Assembly: GCF_014118685.1 (NCBI RefSeq)
Contig: NZ_JACFAK010000014.1
Coordinates: forward strand, 1 to 64,000
Length of the DNA: 64,000 bases
Direction of reading: 5' to 3'
DNA from: Flaviflexus huanghaiensis
Lineage (GTDB): Bacteria; Actinomycetota; Actinomycetes; Actinomycetales; Actinomycetaceae
Under the pieces are notes generated by a model that saw only the letters and a program-made list of their open reading frames with translations, had not been told where the DNA came from and ran no database searches. Every line of letters begins with the position of its first letter. Positions within the stretch are counted from its first letter, which is position 1. The translations under genes and the position numbers were made by a program. This document shows, in pieces, positions 44,154 through 55,569 of the stretch.

Positions 44154-46007
44154 ATGTGCGGAATCATAGGGTATGCAGGTGGCGAGAACTCGGCCAGAGC
44201 AGTGGACGTCGTTCTCGAAAGCCTGGCGCGCCTCGAATATCGCGGATATGACTCGGCCGGAATCGCCATTGTCGCCGACGGCGAGATTGTCCAGGTGAAG
44301 AAGGCTGGCAAGCTCCAGGGGTTGCTCGATGAGCTCGACAAACACCCGCTACCGCCAACCTCGACCGCCATCGGTCACACCCGCTGGGCCACTCACGGTA
44401 GCCCAACGGACGCCAACGCCCACCCCCACATGTCCTTCGATGGTCGCGTGACCGTTGTTCATAACGGCATCGTCGAGAACCACGGTGAGCTTGCTCGGGG
44501 GCTCGCCGAGCGCGGCATCCAGCCCATTTCGGAAACCGACACCGAAATTGTCGCCCACCTGCTTGCCCTTGCGCTCGCGGACACGGGCGACCTGACGGAG
44601 GCGATGAGGATGACTGTCCGAGAGCTCGAAGGATCCTTCACGCTCGTCGCCGTCGCCGCGGACAGCCCCGGCACCGTCGTCGCGGCGCGGCGCAACGCAC
44701 CTCTTGTCGTCGGTCTGGGAGACGGAGAGAACTTCGTCGGCTCCGATGTTGCTGCATTCGTCAGCAGGACTCAGCGCGCTATTGAGATGGGTCAGGACGA
44801 GATGGTCACCATCAGGCCCGATTCCGTCTCGATCCAGACTTTCGACGGGACCCCCGTCGACCGTGCCGAGTTCCATGTGGATTGGAATGTTGATGCTGCC
44901 GTCAAAGGCGGCTTCGACACGTTCATGGAGAAGGAAATCCACGACCAGCCATCTGCCGTGCGCGATACGCTCCTTGGTCGGATGAGCCCGTCTGGGTCCC
45001 TCCAGCTCGACGAACTGCGCATCGACGAATCCATCCTCCGCCGCATAGACAAGATCATCGTCGTCGCCTGCGGCACCGCTGCCTACGCGGGTCATGTCGC
45101 GAAGTACGCGGTTGAACACTGGTGCCGCATCCCTGTCGAGGTCGAGCTTGCCCACGAATTCCGCTACCGCGATCCTGTCGTGTCTGAGAAGACGCTCGTC
45201 GTCGCGATCACCCAGTCGGGCGAAACGATGGACACTCTTATGGCGATCCGCCACGCCAAGGATCAGGGAGCGAAGATCCTCGCCATCGTCAATACGCATG
45301 GCTCGACGATCGCCCGCGAATCTGATGCGGTGCTCTACACGCATGCTGGCCCGGAAGTGGCGGTTGCCTCGACGAAGGCGTTCGTTGCTCAGATCACGGC
45401 TGCTTACCTGCTCGGTCTTTATCTTGCCCAACTGCGGGGCAACAAGTACTCCGATGAGGTCGTCACCTACCTTGATGAGCTCATGAAAATGCCGGACCGG
45501 GTTGCCGAGGTCATCGCTCGTGCGGACGAGATTAAGGCCCTCGCACGGGACATGAAAGACGTGACAAGCGTGCTCTTCCTTGGCCGCCATGTCGGATATC
45601 CAGTCGCGCTCGAAGGCGCACTCAAGCTCAAAGAACTCGCGTACATTCACGCCGAGGGCTTCGCAGCTGGCGAGCTCAAGCATGGCCCGATTGCCCTCGT
45701 CGAGGACGGCCAGCCAGTCTTCCTCATCGTTCCCACGCCGCGGCGCCCGCTCCTGCACGCGAAGGTCATGTCCAACCTGCGGGAGGTGAGCGCTCGGGGA
45801 GCCCGGGTCCTGTGTATAGCTGAGGAAGGCGACACCGCTGTCGACGAGTTCGCGCACGCGGTCTTCCGCATCCCCGAAACCCCGACACTTCTTCACCCAC
45901 TCGTGTCCGTCGTCCCGCTCCAGATCTTCGCCCTGGCGCTCGCGACCGAGAAGGGGCTCAATGTCGATCAGCCGAGGAACCTGGCGAAGTCAGTCACAGT
46001 GGAGTAG
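44154..46007 (+). CDS. glmS: Glutamine-fructose-6-phosphate aminotransferase (isomerising)
   Basis: 617 aa from ATG 44154, which puts the nucleophile Cys at position 2 (MCGIIGY) as required after Met removal; the longer open frame from 43980 overlaps coaA and is wrong. An N-terminal glutaminase domain (GHTRWATHG, HNGIVENH) is followed by two SIS isomerase domains (ACGTAAYAGHVAKY, QSGETMDTLMA, C-terminal PRNLAKSVTVE). Makes glucosamine-6-phosphate for peptidoglycan; pairs with GlmM. Confidence 0.97.
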   Translation: MCGIIGYAGGENSARAVDVVLESLARLEYRGYDSAGIAIVADGEIVQVKKAGKLQGLLDELDKHPLPPTSTAIGHTRWATHGSPTDANAHPHMSFDGRVTVVHNGIVENHGELARGLAERGIQPISETDTEIVAHLLALALADTGDLTEAMRMTVRELEGSFTLVAVAADSPGTVVAARRNAPLVVGLGDGENFVGSDVAAFVSRTQRAIEMGQDEMVTIRPDSVSIQTFDGTPVDRAEFHVDWNVDAAVKGGFDTFMEKEIHDQPSAVRDTLLGRMSPSGSLQLDELRIDESILRRIDKIIVVACGTAAYAGHVAKYAVEHWCRIPVEVELAHEFRYRDPVVSEKTLVVAITQSGETMDTLMAIRHAKDQGAKILAIVNTHGSTIARESDAVLYTHAGPEVAVASTKAFVAQITAAYLLGLYLAQLRGNKYSDEVVTYLDELMKMPDRVAEVIARADEIKALARDMKDVTSVLFLGRHVGYPVALEGALKLKELAYIHAEGFAAGELKHGPIALVEDGQPVFLIVPTPRRPLLHAKVMSNLREVSARGARVLCIAEEGDTAVDEFAHAVFRIPETPTLLHPLVSVVPLQIFALALATEKGLNVDQPRNLAKSVTVE

Positions 46008-46009
46008 CA

Positions 46010-47503
46010 ATGCTGAGAGCGTATAGATCAACCGACGTGGCAGCCGCTGAGAAGCCCGTGCTCGCGGCCGGTGTGCCGCTCATGGAGCGGGCATCGTTCG
46101 CCGTCGCGACAGCCGCCGCGAGGGAGCTCAAGAGCCGCGGACACACCGTGACAGGATCCCGCATCCTCGTCCTCGCCGGTGGCGGCAACAATGGCGGAGA
46201 CGCACTTTTCGCAGGAGCAATTCTTGCCAGGCGCGGCGCCGTTGTCGACATTTTCCGTGTCTCCGATTCCATCCATGAGGCCGGTCTTCGGGCCGCGACA
46301 GAGGCAGGTGCCCGCGTACTACCGGGGGAGAGGGACGACGTTGTGGCGGCCGCTAGGGCGGCGGGTCTGTGGATTGATGGCATTGCTGGTATCGGTCTGC
46401 GTTCTCCACTTCGCGAACCACTTGCGAACCTCGTCACCCTGCTTGATGAGGAGCGAGAGGCGGCGCCCGACGAACCGATCGTCATCGCCGTCGACTGCCC
46501 GACCGGCATCGGTGTCGACGATGGTGGGCTTCCGGGGCCAGCGTTGCGGGCGAGCGTAACGGTCGCGATGGGGGTGCTGAAGCCGGGCCTGCTTGCACCG
46601 CCAGCTTCGAGGCTCTGCGGACGGGTCCAGCTCGCCGACATCGGCCTCACCCTGACGGAACCGCCCGCGGTGGCAACGCTGACGGCATCCGATGTCGCCG
46701 ATCTCCTCCATGAACCTGACGAGACTGATCACAAGTACACTCGTGGAGTTGTTCTGCTTGGCACGGGCTCGGCAGACTATCCTGGCGCGGCTGTTCTCAC
46801 CGCCGGGGGAGCGCTCGCTGGCGGAGCCGGCATGGTTCGCCTTGATTCACCCGAGGTTATCCGTCTTGTTCTCCGCTACTACCCGGAGATCGTCATCGGT
46901 ATGGGCAGGGCCCAGGCAACGGTTCTCGGCTCCGGGGTGCCCGTCTCCGACGTTGACCGGCTCCGCGCCCCGCTCGATCGAGCGCTTGAGGAGCACTACC
47001 CCGTTGTCCTTGACGCGGGAGCTCTCACACTTCTCAAAGACGGCTACGCCGACCTGCCGTCCACTGCTGTTCTGACCCCTCACGCGGGCGAACTCGCGGA
47101 GCTTCTCGCGGCCCGGGGCGAGGGACTCACCCGTCAGGAAATTGAGGCCGCCCCCATTCGTGCAGTCCGGCTCGCTGCGACCGTGACAGGCGCGACCGTT
47201 GTTCTGAAGGGAGCAACCGATCTTGTTGCAGGACCCGATGGCCCGGTCTACGCCCAACCGGCGCGTTCGCACTGGCGTGCGACGGCTGGCGCTGGTGACG
47301 TCTACGCGGGTTTGCTTGGGGCTCTTCTTGCCGGTGCCGGGGAGGACATTGCGCGGGCCGGACACGGGCTCGGCAAGCCAGCATTACTCGCGGCAGCAGC
47401 CTCATGGATTCATGCGGAGGCGGCGCACTCCAACGGTCCGATCAGGGCCAGCCAGATCGCTGACCGCATCCCTGCCGCGATCGCGAGAGCGCTTCATGGC
47501 TGA
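46010..47503 (+). CDS. nnr: Bifunctional NAD(P)HX epimerase/dehydratase
   Basis: 497 aa. An N-terminal YjeF epimerase domain (LAGGGNNGGDALFAGAILA, IDGIAGIGLR, VDCPTGIGVDDG) is fused to a C-terminal ADP/ATP-dependent dehydratase domain (HKYTRGVVLLGTGS, GGAGMVRL, VLTPHAGELAELL, TAGAGDVYAGLLGALLA). Repairs damaged NAD(P)H hydrates. Two bases after glmS and overlapping alr by eight bases. A holo-ACP synthase gene, often beside it in relatives, is not here. Confidence 0.93.
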   Translation: MLRAYRSTDVAAAEKPVLAAGVPLMERASFAVATAAARELKSRGHTVTGSRILVLAGGGNNGGDALFAGAILARRGAVVDIFRVSDSIHEAGLRAATEAGARVLPGERDDVVAAARAAGLWIDGIAGIGLRSPLREPLANLVTLLDEEREAAPDEPIVIAVDCPTGIGVDDGGLPGPALRASVTVAMGVLKPGLLAPPASRLCGRVQLADIGLTLTEPPAVATLTASDVADLLHEPDETDHKYTRGVVLLGTGSADYPGAAVLTAGGALAGGAGMVRLDSPEVIRLVLRYYPEIVIGMGRAQATVLGSGVPVSDVDRLRAPLDRALEEHYPVVLDAGALTLLKDGYADLPSTAVLTPHAGELAELLAARGEGLTRQEIEAAPIRAVRLAATVTGATVVLKGATDLVAGPDGPVYAQPARSHWRATAGAGDVYAGLLGALLAGAGEDIARAGHGLGKPALLAAAASWIHAEAAHSNGPIRASQIADRIPAAIARALHG

Positions 47504-48623
47504 GCCGGTCGGTAGCGCGACCATTGACCTCGACGCCCTCGTAGCGAATTTGGCGACGCTGAGGTCCTCTACGGGCGCGACGATTGCCGCCATCGTCAAA
47601 GCCAATGCCTATGGTCATGGCCTGGTCCCCGTCAGTCGCGCGCTCGTCGAGGCGGGAGCTGATTATCTCGGGGTCGCCCAGCTGACCGAGGCACGTGAAC
47701 TGCGCCGCCATCTTCCGGGCATCCCCATCTTTACGTGGCTCTACGCACCGGGAGCCGACCTCGTGGGCGGGATTGGGGCTGGTCTTGAGATCTCGGTGGG
47801 CGCGCCGTGGGCAGTCGACGAGATTCTCGTGGCCGCTCGCCATGCGGGCACCGTGGCGCCAATTCACATTGAGGTCGATACGGGCATGGCGCGCGGCGGC
47901 TTCTCCCCCGAAGCGCTTCCGGACGCCGCTCGGACTCTCGCCGCCGCACAGGCGGACGGCGCGGTCGACATCGTCGGTTTGTGGTCGCATCTGGCTCGGG
48001 CGGATGAGCCAGCCAGCGGGGAGACAGGACGCCAGCTCGAGCGGTTCCATGAAGCGCATGAGGTTCTCCGACGAGCCGGTATCCAGCCGCGGATCAGACA
48101 CCTTGCGAACACTGCCGGTGTCCTCTGGCACCCGCAGACTCATCTGGATATGGTCCGCCCGGGTATTGGCCTCTATGGGGTGAGCCCCGAGCCGGGTGTC
48201 GCAACTGCGGCGGAGCTCGGACTACGACCCGTCATGACCCTGTCCTCGACCGTCGTTGCCGTGCGTGAGGCGGCCCCTGGAACCGGAGTGTCGTATGGTC
48301 ACACGGAAAGAACACAGAGATCGATGATGCTGGGCACGGTCCCACTTGGCTATGCGGATGGGATTCCCCGCTCCGCCTCCAGTCGCGGTCCGGTTTCGGT
48401 CGGGGGAGTGCGCACTCGCATTATTGGCCGAGTCTGTATGGATCAGGTCGTCATCGAGTTGCCGGTCGGCACCGGCCCAGGTGACGAGGTCATCTTCTTC
48501 GGCGCTGGCGGCCCGACAGCCGATGAATGGGCGGCGGCCGCTGGGACGATCGGTTACGAGATGACAACGAGGATTGGTCGGCACATACCGCGCCGCTACC
48601 CTCCAGGTACAGTAGGAAGCTGA
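47496..48623 (+). CDS. alr: Alanine racemase
   Basis: 375 aa from ATG 47496. PLP lysine K35 in AIVKANAYGHG and catalytic Tyr in TGVSYGHTERT; DTGMARGG and GIGLYGVSP also conserved. Provides D-alanine for peptidoglycan. The frame opens earlier at 47223, but that part overlaps nnr. Confidence 0.96.
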   Translation: MAEPVGSATIDLDALVANLATLRSSTGATIAAIVKANAYGHGLVPVSRALVEAGADYLGVAQLTEARELRRHLPGIPIFTWLYAPGADLVGGIGAGLEISVGAPWAVDEILVAARHAGTVAPIHIEVDTGMARGGFSPEALPDAARTLAAAQADGAVDIVGLWSHLARADEPASGETGRQLERFHEAHEVLRRAGIQPRIRHLANTAGVLWHPQTHLDMVRPGIGLYGVSPEPGVATAAELGLRPVMTLSSTVVAVREAAPGTGVSYGHTERTQRSMMLGTVPLGYADGIPRSASSRGPVSVGGVRTRIIGRVCMDQVVIELPVGTGPGDEVIFFGAGGPTADEWAAAAGTIGYEMTTRIGRHIPRRYPPGTVGS

Positions 48624-48634
48624 AGGAGGGGGAC

Positions 48635-49123
48635 ATGGAGCTCATCGCCACGACCGCAGAGGACACCCAGGAAGTCGGCCGCCGCCTTGGCGGTCTCGTT
48701 GCCGCCGGGGATCTCATCATGCTCGCTGGCCCACTCGGTGCAGGCAAGACAACGTTTGTCCAAGGCCTCGCCCAGGGCATGGGAGTCCATGGTCGCGTCA
48801 CCTCACCCACCTTTGTCATTTCTCATATCCACAGGGGCAGTATCGACCTTGTCCACGTCGACGCCTACCGGCTCGACAGCCTCGAGGATGTTGAATCGCT
48901 CGACCTCGACGCGTCGCTCGGGGACTCCGTCACCGTTATCGAATGGGGCCGGGGTAAGACGGATGCTCTGTCGGATGATCGGCTCGAGATCGATATTGCT
49001 CGCCCCCTCGGGTCCCGCGTCGGCGATGACCCTGAGGACCTCGTCGACGACACTCCCCGTACCATCACGCTTCGGCCCACCGGCCCCCGGTCGGCCGCGA
49101 TTGTCGAGGCACTGAGCACGTGA
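48635..49123 (+). CDS. tsaE: tRNA t6A biosynthesis ATPase TsaE
   Basis: 162 aa from ATG 48635, after AAGGAGGGGG. P-loop GPLGAGKTTF (32-41), the SPTFVISHIH switch and HVDAYRLDSLED are TsaE signatures. Works with TsaB and TsaD, both encoded nearby, to make threonylcarbamoyladenosine on ANN-decoding tRNAs. Its stop overlaps the next GTG. Confidence 0.95.
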   Translation: MELIATTAEDTQEVGRRLGGLVAAGDLIMLAGPLGAGKTTFVQGLAQGMGVHGRVTSPTFVISHIHRGSIDLVHVDAYRLDSLEDVESLDLDASLGDSVTVIEWGRGKTDALSDDRLEIDIARPLGSRVGDDPEDLVDDTPRTITLRPTGPRSAAIVEALST

Positions 49124-49866
49124 GAGCCGCCCTCACCCTTCTCCTCTTCCTCGCGGCGATGCTTCCGGGGGCAGTAGCCCATGCGAGCACTGACGCGCGC
49201 GCCTGGTTCGACAATGAGGGAGAGGCCACGCTCCAATCCTTCGCGCCCACAACCTTCCCGGACCTGAGTGAAGAGGAACGGGCGCAGCTGACGATCGGCG
49301 TGCCCGTCCCGTTCGCGACAATCGACGAGATAGCAACGAACCTCAGCGGTGAAGGCGAGCCCACCAACTTCATCGCCCCCGTTTCGCTCGACGGTACTGT
49401 CGTTGGCGTCATTTCCCATTCGGTCGACGAGGCGACGGAGGAGACGGATCGGGTCGTGGCTGACGCCCGCCTCGGCGAGATGATGATGGCGATGGAGGAC
49501 GGAGACCACCTCTTCTATGACACCGTGCTCGACGGACACTTCATTCGCCGCGGCAACCAGATCATTCCAGCGAGTGAAGCGGCCCTCGACCGGCTTGCCG
49601 GGTCGACGAGCGTCGACATGTTCTTCGGTCTGCGCGCCGAAATCATGACAGAAGGCCCGGTAACCGCCGTGCAACCGAACCAGCCGGAGAGCACGCCGGT
49701 CCTCCTCGTCACCATCCTCCTCGCGCTATTCCTCTTTTTTACCCTAGTCCTCACGTGGCTGAGGAGATCCCCGGTCGAGCCACTGCCGTCGACGCCCGTC
49801 CGTAAGCACTTCCGCGAAGTCCGTTTCTATCGCCGAGGAGGCACCCGTGTCCACACTGACGATTGA
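49120..49866 (+). CDS. Membrane-anchored secreted protein of unknown function
   Basis: 248 aa, GTG start overlapping tsaE by four bases. Signal peptide at 1-22 (ends GAVAHA), an extracytoplasmic domain of about 165 residues rich in Glu/Asp/Thr, one membrane span near 194-216 (LLVTILLALFLFFTLVLTW), and a basic cytoplasmic tail of about 30 residues. I do not recognise the family. The extracytoplasmic part has FDNEGEATLQSF, IGVPVPFATIDE and HFIRRGNQIIPASEAA. Translationally coupled to tsaE and overlapping tsaB by 20 bases, so it is a fixed member of the operon in this organism. Confidence 0.75.
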   Translation: MRAALTLLLFLAAMLPGAVAHASTDARAWFDNEGEATLQSFAPTTFPDLSEEERAQLTIGVPVPFATIDEIATNLSGEGEPTNFIAPVSLDGTVVGVISHSVDEATEETDRVVADARLGEMMMAMEDGDHLFYDTVLDGHFIRRGNQIIPASEAALDRLAGSTSVDMFFGLRAEIMTEGPVTAVQPNQPESTPVLLVTILLALFLFFTLVLTWLRRSPVEPLPSTPVRKHFREVRFYRRGGTRVHTDD

Positions 49867-50470
49867 GACGTCGACCGTCTCTGTTATCGCACTCGTCGGC
49901 GAGACGACGATCGTCCGTCGCAGTTCCGATGCTCGTCATCACGCCGAAACTCTTGCCCCGCTAGTCGAGGAGCTCGTGGCCGAGGGCGGAAGGCCGGATC
50001 TTATTGTTGCTGGCACCGGCCCCGCAGCCTTTACCGGCCTGAGAGCGGGTCTCGTCACCGCTCGCGCTCTCGCCCGGGCGTGGAATGTCCCGCTCGTCGG
50101 CATCGGGTCTCTAGAGATCCTTGGGCGGACCGCCCTCGACTCGGGGACTGGGCCCGTCGTCGCGGTCGGAGACGCCCGCCGCAAAGAGGTCTACGCAGCG
50201 GAAATGGTGCCCCTCGGCGTCGACGACGTCACTGTCACGTGGGGCCCCGAGGTTCTCTCGCCGCACATGCTCGCAACGAGGGGACCAGGCAGATATGTCG
50301 GGCCCGGTGCCGCCCTCTATGCCGACATCCTTGCAGGTGGAACCGACCTTGAGATCAGCCCCGAGGCGATGGTCAGGCTCGCGAAGTCGCGGATGAGTCG
50401 CGCCGATGCTGGTGAGCCGCTGGACCTCGGGACGGAGCCCCTCTACCTGCGCAGGCCCGATATCGGATGA
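49847..50470 (+). CDS. tsaB: tRNA t6A biosynthesis protein TsaB
   Basis: 207 aa, GTG start after GAGGAGG. LTIETSTVSVIALVG, GTGPAAFTGLRAGLVTARAL and VAVGDARRKEVYA define TsaB, the inactive TsaD-like partner. The start lies inside the previous gene's 3' end in another frame. Confidence 0.95.
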   Translation: MSTLTIETSTVSVIALVGETTIVRRSSDARHHAETLAPLVEELVAEGGRPDLIVAGTGPAAFTGLRAGLVTARALARAWNVPLVGIGSLEILGRTALDSGTGPVVAVGDARRKEVYAAEMVPLGVDDVTVTWGPEVLSPHMLATRGPGRYVGPGAALYADILAGGTDLEISPEAMVRLAKSRMSRADAGEPLDLGTEPLYLRRPDIG

Positions 50471-50895
50471 GAAGGCTCGGCCCGGCCGACGCTGAGATGT
50501 TCGCTGCACTGGACCGGGAGATCTTCGGTCCAGAGGCGTGGCCAGAGGGCATTATCGAAGAGCAGCTCGCTCACGACAGAATTGTCGCGATCGGCATCGA
50601 CGGTGAGAGCGGTCTGGATGCGGCCGGAATGCTTGGGCTCGGCATCGAAGCGGAGCTCCTCACCATCTCCGTCCGGCCCGAGCGCAGGCGGCAGGGTTTG
50701 GCGAAAATGATCGTTCGGCGCCTGCTCGAGCTCGCGGTCGGTGCTGAAGCGTGCTTCCTCGAGGTGCGCGCATCTGACGAGGGGGCGCAACGCCTGTACC
50801 GGGAGCTTGGCTTTTCCGAGGTGGGCCGCAGGCGCCGCTATTATCGCGACGACGATGCTGTCGTCATGCGGATCGATCTAGGCCTGACGATCTAA
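50467..50895 (+). CDS. rimI: Ribosomal-protein-alanine N-acetyltransferase-like GNAT
   Basis: 142 aa, ATGA overlap with tsaB. GNAT fold: acetyl-CoA loop VRPERRRQGLAKMIV (Q/RxxGxG/A) and FLEVRASDEGAQRLYRELGF. RimI acetylates S18 in E. coli; the position after tsaB is the conserved one. The first GNAT strand is somewhat short. Confidence 0.88.
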   Translation: MRRLGPADAEMFAALDREIFGPEAWPEGIIEEQLAHDRIVAIGIDGESGLDAAGMLGLGIEAELLTISVRPERRRQGLAKMIVRRLLELAVGAEACFLEVRASDEGAQRLYRELGFSEVGRRRRYYRDDDAVVMRIDLGLTI

Positions 50896-51022
50896 CGCCG
50901 AGAAGACGTCGTATGGTAGCGGGTTTCATATTGGGACAGAGTGACGTGGCGCTCGTCCCTTTAGCGCCGTTATGAGCCCAATGTCGCAATCTTCGGGGAC
51001 CGTCGCGGTTAAGATGTGAGGT
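50896..51022 (+). promoter_or_regulatory. sdhC promoter region with hairpin
   Basis: A structured stretch, ATTGGG (50931-50936) to CCCAAT (50977-50982) enclosing GGCGCT/AGCGCC, probably ends the rimI transcript. TAAGAT at 51010-51015 is a -10 box seven bases before ATG 51023, so sdhC is likely translated from a leaderless mRNA. Confidence 0.5.
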
Positions 51023-51745
51023 ATGGCAACCTCAACTCAGACAGCGCCGAAGAAGGTGCACCGCCTGTCGACGTCCGTGGGTCTGAAGATCCAGATGGCA
51101 GTGACCGGACTCTTCTTCGTGCTCTTTGTCCTTCTCCACATGTACGGCAATCTGAAGATGTTCAGCGGGCCGGAGGCCTACAACGGCTACGCCACGTTCC
51201 TTCGCGAAGTCGGCTACCCTCTGGTCCCGGGCGAGGGCGTTCTGTGGATCCTGCGGATCCTCCTGCTCGTCTCGATCATCCTCCACCTCCACGCAGCTCT
51301 CGTCCTCTGGAAGAGGGGTAATGATGCGCGTGGGCCGAACGCCTACAAGGTTCGGCGCGGCAGGAAGAGCCAGCAGACGTATTCGTCGCGGACAATGAGG
51401 TGGGGTGGCATCATCATCCTTCTCTTCATCGTCTACCACCTGCTTCAGTTCACAACTTTGACGATCTCTGTCGGCGCGGAGGCGTATGCCGACATGACTC
51501 CCTATGACAGGATGATCGCCGGCTTCCAGCCCGAGGTCTGGTGGAGCTACGCGTTCTACTTCGTCGCGCTCCTCGCGCTCGCCATGCACATTCGTCATGG
51601 GGCGTGGTCCGCGCTTCAGACGCTCGGCGTCTCAAACCGCCGCCGCGAAGTGGCATTCAACTGGATTGCGATCGCGATCGGAGCCGCAATCTTCTTCGGG
51701 TTCATGATTGTGCCGACCGCGATCATGGCCGGATTCATCTCGTGA
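51023..51745 (+). CDS. sdhC: Succinate dehydrogenase cytochrome b subunit
   Basis: 240 aa with five membrane spans; haem-ligand histidines are in [27 protein letters not shown] and MHIRHGAW. This single di-haem subunit belongs to the B-type succinate:quinone oxidoreductases of actinobacteria. It anchors SdhAB to the membrane. Because the type resembles quinol:fumarate reductases, it may run either way. Confidence 0.92.
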   Translation: MATSTQTAPKKVHRLSTSVGLKIQMAVTGLFFVLFVLLHMYGNLKMFSGPEAYNGYATFLREVGYPLVPGEGVLWILRILLLVSIILHLHAALVLWKRGNDARGPNAYKVRRGRKSQQTYSSRTMRWGGIIILLFIVYHLLQFTTLTISVGAEAYADMTPYDRMIAGFQPEVWWSYAFYFVALLALAMHIRHGAWSALQTLGVSNRRREVAFNWIAIAIGAAIFFGFMIVPTAIMAGFIS

Positions 51746-51756
51746 TTGGACACAAC

Positions 51757-53717
<1,961 letters not shown>

Positions 53718-53721
<4 letters not shown>

Positions 53722-54452
53722 GAATTACACTCGAATACTGGCGCCAGAATGGCCCCAGCGACACTGGCCACTTCGAAACTCGGGACGTCGAGGTTGATGA
53801 CCACGCGTCCTTCCTCGAAATGCTCGATGTACTGAACGAGGAGCTGTTGGCGGACGGCACGGAGCCCGTCGCCTTCGACTCCGACTGTCGTGAAGGAATC
53901 TGCGGACAGTGTGGCCTCGTCATTAACGGCGACCCGCACGGTCCACTCCGGACGACGACATGTCAGCTACACATGCGGAGCTTCAAGGACGGCGACAAGA
54001 TCACGATCGAGCCGTGGCGTTCCACCGCGTTCCCGGTGCTCAAGGATCTCATCGTCGATCGCTCCGCATTCGATCGGATCATCCAGGCAGGTGGCTACAT
54101 CTCGGTCAACACCGGTGCAGCCCCCGACGCGCACTCCCAGCTCGTTCCGAAGCAGAATGCTGACCTCGCATTCGAGGCGGCTGCCTGCATCGGCTGCGGC
54201 GCGTGCGTGGCAGCCTGCCCGAATGGGTCGGGGATGCTGTTCACGGCGGCGAAGGTCGTTCACCTCGGCTTGCTGCCGCAGGGCCAGCCGGAACGGAAGA
54301 CGCGCGCTCTCAACATGATCCGTCAGCACGACGACGAAGGCTTCGGCGGCTGCACGAACCTCGGTGAATGCGAGGCTGCCTGCCCGAAGGAGATCCCCAT
54401 CGAGTTCATTTCGATGCTCAACCGGGACATCCTCGCGGGCGCCCCGAAATAG
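53718..54452 (+). CDS. sdhB: Succinate dehydrogenase iron-sulfur subunit
   Basis: 244 aa, GTG start overlapping sdhA. Cysteines fit three clusters: C57, C62, C65, C82 ([2Fe-2S], [11 protein letters not shown]), C157, C160, C163 with C222 ([4Fe-4S]), and C167, C212, C218 ([3Fe-4S]). Carries electrons between flavin and quinone. Completes sdhCAB; fumC at 61663 encodes the next enzyme of the cycle. Confidence 0.95.
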
Positions 54453-54476
54453 GCGAGCCAGACGGCTCTAAGGGTG

Positions 54477-54503
54477 AGCGGCGACCTATAGGTCGCCGCT
54501 TTC
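54477..54503 (+). terminator. Terminator after sdhB
   Basis: Stem 54477-54487 with 54490-54500 (AGCGGCGACC/GGTCGCCGCT), followed by TTT. It lies 25 bases after the sdhB stop and directly ahead of the tsaD promoter. Confidence 0.7.
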
Positions 54504-54511
54504 CCGTGCGT

Positions 54512-54517
54512 TAGACT
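54512..54517 (+). promoter_or_regulatory. -10 box TAGACT of tsaD
   Basis: TAGACT ends eight bases before GTG 54526 and decides that start over GTG 54520, which is only two bases from the box. Confidence 0.55.
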
Positions 54518-54525
54518 GTGTGATC

Positions 54526-55569
54526 GTGGCAGAACCCCTCATCCTTGGTATTGAAACCTCGTGCGACGAAACTGGTATCGCTCTTGTCCGCGGCCGTGAA
54601 CTTCTCGCGGACGTGACCGCGTCCTCGATGGATGAGCACGCCCGGTACGGCGGCATCATCCCGGAGATCGCGTCTCGCGCCCACCTCGAATCCTTCGTGC
54701 CGACGCTTGATGCGACCCTTGAGAGGGCCAATGTCGACCTGGCCGACGTCGACGCGATCACTGTCACAGCTGGCCCGGGACTTGTCGGTTCACTGACGGT
54801 CGGCGTCTCAGCCGCGAAGGCGCTTGCCCTCGCGCTTGGTAAGCCGCTGTTCGGGGTCAACCACATCATCGGACACATCGCTGTCGACGAGCTCGTCAAC
54901 GGCGAGATTCCGACGAATTCAATAGGGCTCGTCGTGTCCGGCGGACACTCCTCTCTCCTGCGGATCGGCGACATTGCTACCGATGTCGAGGAGCTTGGCG
55001 CAACGCTCGACGATGCGGCAGGGGAAGCGTTCGACAAGGTCGGGCGCCTGCTCGGTCTGCCCTACCCGGGAGGCCCCCACATCGACAGGCTGTCGCGTGA
55101 GGGCGACCGGGATGCGATCCGTTTTCCGCGCGGCCTTGTCGGTGGCCGCCACAAGGAAAAGCACCAGTACGATTTCTCCTTCTCCGGTCTCAAAACCGCA
55201 GTCGCCCGCTATATCGAGGGCCTCGAGGCCGAAGGTGTCGAACTTCCGGTCGTGGATATTGCCGCGGGTTTCTCGGAGTCGGTTGCGGATGTGCTGTCCG
55301 CAAAGGCTCTTGCGGCATGCGAAACTCAGGGAACTGACACTCTCGTCATCGGCGGGGGATTCTCCGCAAATTCGCGACTGCGGGACCTCGTCACCGAACG
55401 GGCTGAGCAGGCGGGAGTGACAGTCCGCATCCCTCCCATCCGTTACTGCACGGACAACGGCGCGATGATCGCGGCCCTCGGATCGGCGCTCGTCCGCGCG
55501 GGCGTGGAGCCCTCCAGCCTCGACATCACGGTCGATACGGCGATGCCGATGAACGTCATCCGCGCCTAG
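54526..55569 (+). CDS. tsaD: tRNA N6-threonylcarbamoyltransferase TsaD
   Basis: 347 aa. [15 protein letters not shown], the metal-binding HxxxH in [19 protein letters not shown] and the CTDNGAMIA end are diagnostic. It completes the TsaB-TsaD-TsaE set for t6A; TsaC is not in the window. In many actinobacteria it directly follows rimI; here the sdh operon stands between. Confidence 0.96.
   Translation: MAEPLILGIETSCDETGIALVRGRELLADVTASSMDEHARYGGIIPEIASRAHLESFVPTLDATLERANVDLADVDAITVTAGPGLVGSLTVGVSAAKALALALGKPLFGVNHIIGHIAVDELVNGEIPTNSIGLVVSGGHSSLLRIGDIATDVEELGATLDDAAGEAFDKVGRLLGLPYPGGPHIDRLSREGDRDAIRFPRGLVGGRHKEKHQYDFSFSGLKTAVARYIEGLEAEGVELPVVDIAAGFSESVADVLSAKALAACETQGTDTLVIGGGFSANSRLRDLVTERAEQAGVTVRIPPIRYCTDNGAMIAALGSALVRAGVEPSSLDITVDTAMPMNVIRA

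Noticed and set aside
43980-46007. Long GlmS start
   Set aside because: Would overlap coaA antisense and bury the nucleophile cysteine, which must be residue 2.
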